NCBI RefSeq assembly: GCF_002999335.1
Contig: NW_020312214.1
Location: forward strand, 1 to 64,000
From: Cyclospora cayetanensis
Taxonomy: Eukaryota; Apicomplexa; Conoidasida; Eucoccidiorida; Eimeriidae
Direction: 5' to 3'
Length of the DNA: 64,000 nucleotides
Numbering within the stretch: position 1 is the first letter of the stretch; every line of letters starts with the position of its first letter. Made by a program: the position numbers and the translations under genes. Below, in pieces: positions 59,001 to 64,000 of this stretch. The notes beneath the pieces were generated by a model, which saw only the letters and a list, made by a program, of their open reading frames with translations, made no database searches and was not told the DNA's origin.

Positions 59001-62000
59001 AGGCTGGTCTGCAGCGTAATATGAACCCACTAACTCCACAACTGATACAATGGCATGAGTTTTCAGCTGACAAAATGTTGGCGGATGCTTTTCTCAGGTC
59101 ATGCCAACCAGAAGAAAACGGTAGCCGTTACGATGGATGGGTAGTCCGTCTGGGACTGCAAAGCAAGGTACTTCTGTAGCCGGCTACTGAAATCTTGAAT
59201 GGAAACGAATGCTCTCCTAGTATGAGCTTTTAATTTGAAAGCACTTTAACGGTGGCTGTATGCATTCAAAGGCAATAGTCTGTGCATAGGCTCTCGTGCA
59301 GTTCAAGTCCTCCGAAAAGCTCTGGCCCGTTCATGTAGACCGAAATCAGCTCAGCAGCAAGCGTCGAGAGAATTCAAAATGATTCTGCAAGTATTTTTAT
59401 CAGTAGATCGGTATCTCCAGCAATATGAAGTCTTGGTTTGCAAAAGCCACGGCATATACGAGCAATTGCCTTACCAGTGATTTATTTTCGCATATGCAAA
59501 ACATCACATGGGAGGGTGGCAGGGAGGACAGTTACTCGACCACTAAACAATAGTGAATGGGGTTCAACAGCTGCTAGATGAACTGCGGTTTCAAGAGCAA
59601 ATAAGCAAGCGCAATTTCTGGGTCTACAGATGAAAAGGAAGAGGTACATCGGGTCAGAGTTTAACCTGTGATTCTGGGCCTGTCAACTGACCGTACGCCA
59701 GTCTTGGATAAACAAGAAAAGACGGCCAGAGGAAGCCTGCTCTTCTAAGGGGTGCCAGACAGCCTCCAAATAACGCACTTGCTTCTCCTGTGATGAAGGG
59801 AGACTGTGTCATCCTATCCGAAACAGTAATTGCATGCAAGAAGCCAAACAACTTGCAAAACATGACCGAGTACAGTGGACAGTGGCTACTTGGCAGGCAA
59901 AGAAAAGGCGCTAGAGAGAAGAAGAGAATTTGTGCGAGGAGCGGAGCAACGAAGGGGGATACAGAGAATAGGGCCATAGTTGGGGGCCCACTACGGGTCA
60001 ACTATGCACTGGTACAACATCGCACTGATTTTCAAGAATTGTGAGCATTAGTTGACAGAAGATGGAAAGTGGATTAGTTATCCAAGGAGGCAACGCAGAA
60101 TTGCGATCTGCCTGTTCGATCGTTAGCGTAGTCCCTAAGATTGAGGTCAGCTGACGGGAGGCAGAATACAAGGATTGGCATGGCTGCAGCCTTTATCTGC
60201 AAAATTTGGGCATATTGTAACAGCCCGTGACTTCTCTGTTGAACTGGCAACAACGACGTAATCATAGGTATGCCTTGGATTACTCAATGGGAGCGAAAAT
60301 GCAGCCACGGCTGCGCGTTGTGGAAATTAGTGTGCCAAGAAGTGCTTGGAAGAAAGAGGTCCTGGCGTCCTGAGCAACGCTCATTTCATCGAGGGCAAAA
60401 GAGGTAGAGTAGGTGATTGGACAAGGTAAGGCAAAATGTTCCTGCACAGGGCCAAAAACAGACCATAATAGAAAACTCTTCTGAGCATGCGTCATGTCTT
60501 ACTGGCTCCGAAACTGGCTTGTTGGTAGAAAAATAGTTTGAACAGTCAATTTTAAAAATTGCAGGAGTGGGCAAGTATCATGGGGAACTTCGTGAAAAAA
60601 TATAATGACGAGCTGTCAGCAGGCTGGCCACCGACTGATCTTTTGGCGCCCCGTGAGGCGCAGCCCTTGAGTCACCCCTGAGTTATGTTAAATGACCTTA
60701 TAAGCCTACCCGGCATGGCGAACAAATTAGTAGCAGTCAGATGACTTGTTTTGACGGAAAAGTATCGGAACTTAGCACCCACTTTGGTGTGTAAGCCTCC
60801 GTTGGAGTCAGAAAAGGACACAAAGTGGCGCATCTGCGTCAGCTATTAGCACCTGACGGAGATCTCGACGAAGAAAACATTTTTAATGCTTCAGTTTTGT
60901 CGATTGCCATTAGAAACCATGGATGAACACTCTACTTAACATAGGGCACCTCAGATGCTTTCATACAGATTTCTCTTCACCCGAAAGGCAGACACGAAAC
61001 GGCGCTCTACACTCACGTTCAGAAGACTCTTGTATGCGTGTATGCCTACTGGACTTGTCGATGCCCAGTCAAAGTGAAACATCAAGTTAGTCGGGTATTT
61101 TTTGACGGTACCAAGGAGGGCCTAATGGCTGTCTCTATGGACGATGTCGTGTTCAGGCGAGATGTTCAAGGGCATTTACAACACCTACAGCATACGCACC
61201 ATCTGTTCGAGGATTTGCCGTGGTATGTGAAGACACTCAAGTATTTTCTGTCATGTGCAAACTTGGTTTCATGGGAATTCGTGTTTTAGCTGCAGCGATT
61301 GAGCCAGGAGAAGAAACCTAAGAAATTTTAAGGTATTGCATCTATATACCAAAATTTCATTACTGTATTTGCTGTGTTCGCTGCTCCTTTGACTGATGTA
61401 AAAAACCACCTAGACGGAATGCTTAACCGCAGCAAGCACGCTTATCGGCCCTTACAACTCCCGGTGATTGATTGTGGGCGTTATTCCTTCTTGGCAGCCA
61501 ACATTAATGATGTAGCGGAGCTGATCTCCTAAGCCAACAGGCTACAGGTTTACAATACATAAAAGTATTTGCTTTGGTTTGTGGCGCTTCACGAAAGTTG
61601 AGCAGCAGCATCCAGCACGGCAAATTGAGCTCTACACGATCAAATTGGAAACGAATTTGCTGTGGGCGTCCTCTTACTGTCCAAACCGGCCATTAGTCTT
61701 AAATATATATTTAGAAGACTTTTCAGGACTATTCTTAGGGTGGTACGCTGGCTTGGATGCCTCATGCGCTACAACCCAGGAACGGATAAAAGTACACCAC
61801 TAGTCTGGTCGCTAACTCGCACTCGCGACACCCCAGCGATTCACAATTGTGCAGCATAGCTACTCATAGTTGTAATAAGTCACGGCTCTTATAGAAAATA
61901 CGCGAGTTGTATGCACTTGACACCCACGTATCTACCATTCTTGCCAAATCCAGGATGACAAAAGAGCGAAGCACTACCACATTGGAAACCAACCTACCTG

Positions 62001-64000
62001 ACTTAAAACAAAGCCTCAAATTAATTCCTTGTGATTTCAGACTTTGTACTGCAGATCCGCTTTGCGCGATGCACATGAACATGCTTTTTAGGCCATAGTC
62101 GGATCCGCGCTCAAATGGACAAGACCTCACGGGCCTTCTGGTGGCTTTTGATGTGCCTCGCGGCACAGCAGCATGTATTCTCATGCGTAGATCGTCAGCA
62201 ACTGAAGCCGCTCAACCTGACACTAAGTTTTTGGCAGAGCATTATTATTCAGGAACGGATTTGGACTACTCTGAGTAGGGACACTATCTTTGTGCTGTCT
62301 GATGTCAAGCCTCAGGAGAGCATCTACGTCGATGTCGATTGACTCAGGAAATATGCGCAATTAATGTTTTGCTTCAGTTATTCCACAGCTCAATTATTTC
62401 CAACTCATAAGTGCATGCCATGCATTTCCAAGGGAATTTTATAGCGGATAGGAGTCCGAAGTTTGTCAGTACGTTCTGGCATGCCATTATGACCCGCCTG
62501 CATGAAGGCAACAAAATGACCACTGTGAACCAGCCCTGAGGCAGATGGGCAGACCAGAGAGCGCCAACCGTACCCTTCTGCACTCAGAGCTCACACAGAT
62601 TTAATTGCTTGACTTGATTTTAGTCTTTGTTCTGAGTGGCTTTATAATACGATAACATTCTCTAACTTGTTGCTCTGCTGCATTCCTGGTATTCACTGAG
62701 GAGTCCCACTCCGAACAGGGGATGCACCTGGTGGTTCGGCGTCACCGCCACCCTTGAAAGCCAAAAATATACAGGCCAGTTGAATAGTGAGGGCGAATAA
62801 ATGCCCACTGTCCAAGAGGAGCAAGCCAGATATACGAAAAGCAGGAGTTGGCTGCTTGCCTTGCGACTGGAGAATTACCCCTGATGGATCAGCAAGCTTT
62901 GCTAGGTGCACTCAAACGCGATCAGAGCCGTCAGCTTGCGGGCGGGCGACTAAGATCATTGCGCTTCTCTCACAAATCAATGCTCCAACCAAAAAACTGA
63001 TTTCCCTAAGTGTTGGAGGTGGACGCACAACTATCAATGTATGCTTCCTAAAGAATTTTCACTACTCCTCAAATTATTCGCAGAATTTGCCACGCAAGCA
63101 TATGGTCCGTGCCTTGGCAAATTACCCACACGGACAGGCTAGATGCGTTGGATTATTTCACTAGTGCGGGGCGAGGGCGTATTAGATGGGCTTCGCTGGT
63201 GAAATGGGTTCGAAAATGCCAACCTGAGTGGTTGAATAAAAGCAGCTGCGTGCTTTGTTGCATGCGGGAGAATATGTGGCTGTGTGTAGCTGATTATCTT
63301 GGTCACTAGAAACGGGATTCCCCGCGCACCTTGCTAATTGTCCTTCTCCAGCACACGCTTGGCCTCCAATATCTACCTTCCTCTATGGACATTACTCAAA
63401 TAGTTTCTGTTTACCAGTGTCAAGGTGCTATCTGCACTTACGTAAAAAGCGAAAGCACCCAAGATATTCCATCCCTACACTTTTCCCAGTGCGTCCTTGC
63501 GGGCTTCGAAGTACACTGCCGCGTGCACTTGCTGTATTTACTTGTGGAACATTGGTGCATTTGACTTGAATGCAGTGTGTTGTACTTCGTTGATTTCCTG
63601 TACACATTTTACTTGCCTCTTTATTCTCATTGCCGGTTGATCATACATTCTAGTATTCTTACAACAGCGAGCAACTGCGCCGCTCTGGATGCGTTGCTTT
63701 CGTTTATCGTTCGATTTCGGCTAGCGTCTATGCCTTTCTTCTTTTCAATGTCTCTTTACGGTTAATGCACACAACCTCTCTTTCATTTCCATTGTTTTTG
63801 CATTTTTACCTGCCTGGAGAGTGGAAACTGGGCAGGAACTCTTCCGCCGCATTTTACGCAGCTGATCTTGACAAGCAGGTAATGCAGATTAGTGGTCACG
63901 GCTGAAGATGAAGGGAAGATCTAGGGGATCAAGCTATATATAGATATTTTCTACTAGATTGATTGTATGTGACAAAAAATTGATAAAAGAGTTGACTCAT
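56039..64000. other. About 8 kb with no supported gene
   Basis: No exon here matches a family I know. Weak minus-strand candidates with hydrophobic content occur at about 56539-56997, 59654-60001, 60280-60495, 62374-62583 and 62693-62900; they might be exons of one polytopic membrane protein. The frames are short, most lack an ATG, and splice phase was not established. The left edge should contain the ApiAP2 promoter. No tandem array or transposon terminal repeats were noticed. Confidence 0.45.

Overview
The window looks like nuclear DNA of an apicomplexan parasite, most likely an eimeriid coccidian (Eimeria or Cyclospora type; the genus is inference). Evidence: nearly every gene is split by short GT..AG introns, there is an ApiAP2 transcription factor, base composition is near 50% G+C, intron microsatellites are common, and TGCATGC motifs cluster near the left end. 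Gene models come from matching exon translations to remembered family features and checking splice phase by hand; no alignment or database search was run.

Left end (1-16.9 kb): a T-free, CA-rich tract and a perfect 20-bp-arm palindrome abut an ABCC/MRP-type transporter (minus strand) that lacks its second half. A single-exon 2-Cys peroxiredoxin diverges from it. Next come a single-exon multi-pass membrane protein (minus), about 2.6 kb with no firm gene, and a divergent pair: sideroflexin (minus) and V-ATPase proteolipid subunit c (plus, six exons).

Middle (16.8-41.9 kb): about 2.6 kb without a clear gene, then Kae1/OSGEP (minus), a tRNA-Glu(UUC), and a plus-strand gene for a secreted kelch plus EGF-like protein. 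This converges on a roughly 13-kb minus-strand gene with an N-terminal CFA20 (DUF667) domain followed by many WD40 repeats, the WDR90/POC16 architecture. Behind it lies CFIm25 (NUDT21/CPSF5).

Right part (42.6-56.0 kb): a small unknown three-exon gene, an FtsJ/MRM2-type mitochondrial rRNA 2'-O-methyltransferase, ribosomal protein eL34, an SFT2-family Golgi protein and a large two-domain ApiAP2 factor. The last 8 kb shows no gene I can support.

The genes are mostly housekeeping (membrane transport, redox, tRNA and rRNA modification, mRNA 3' processing, translation, vesicle traffic, centriole structure). They are not an operon or cluster and alternate strands with divergent promoters. The least ordinary items are the kelch/EGF surface protein, the POC16 homologue, the lineage-specific insertions in OSGEP and CFIm25, and the T-free contig end.
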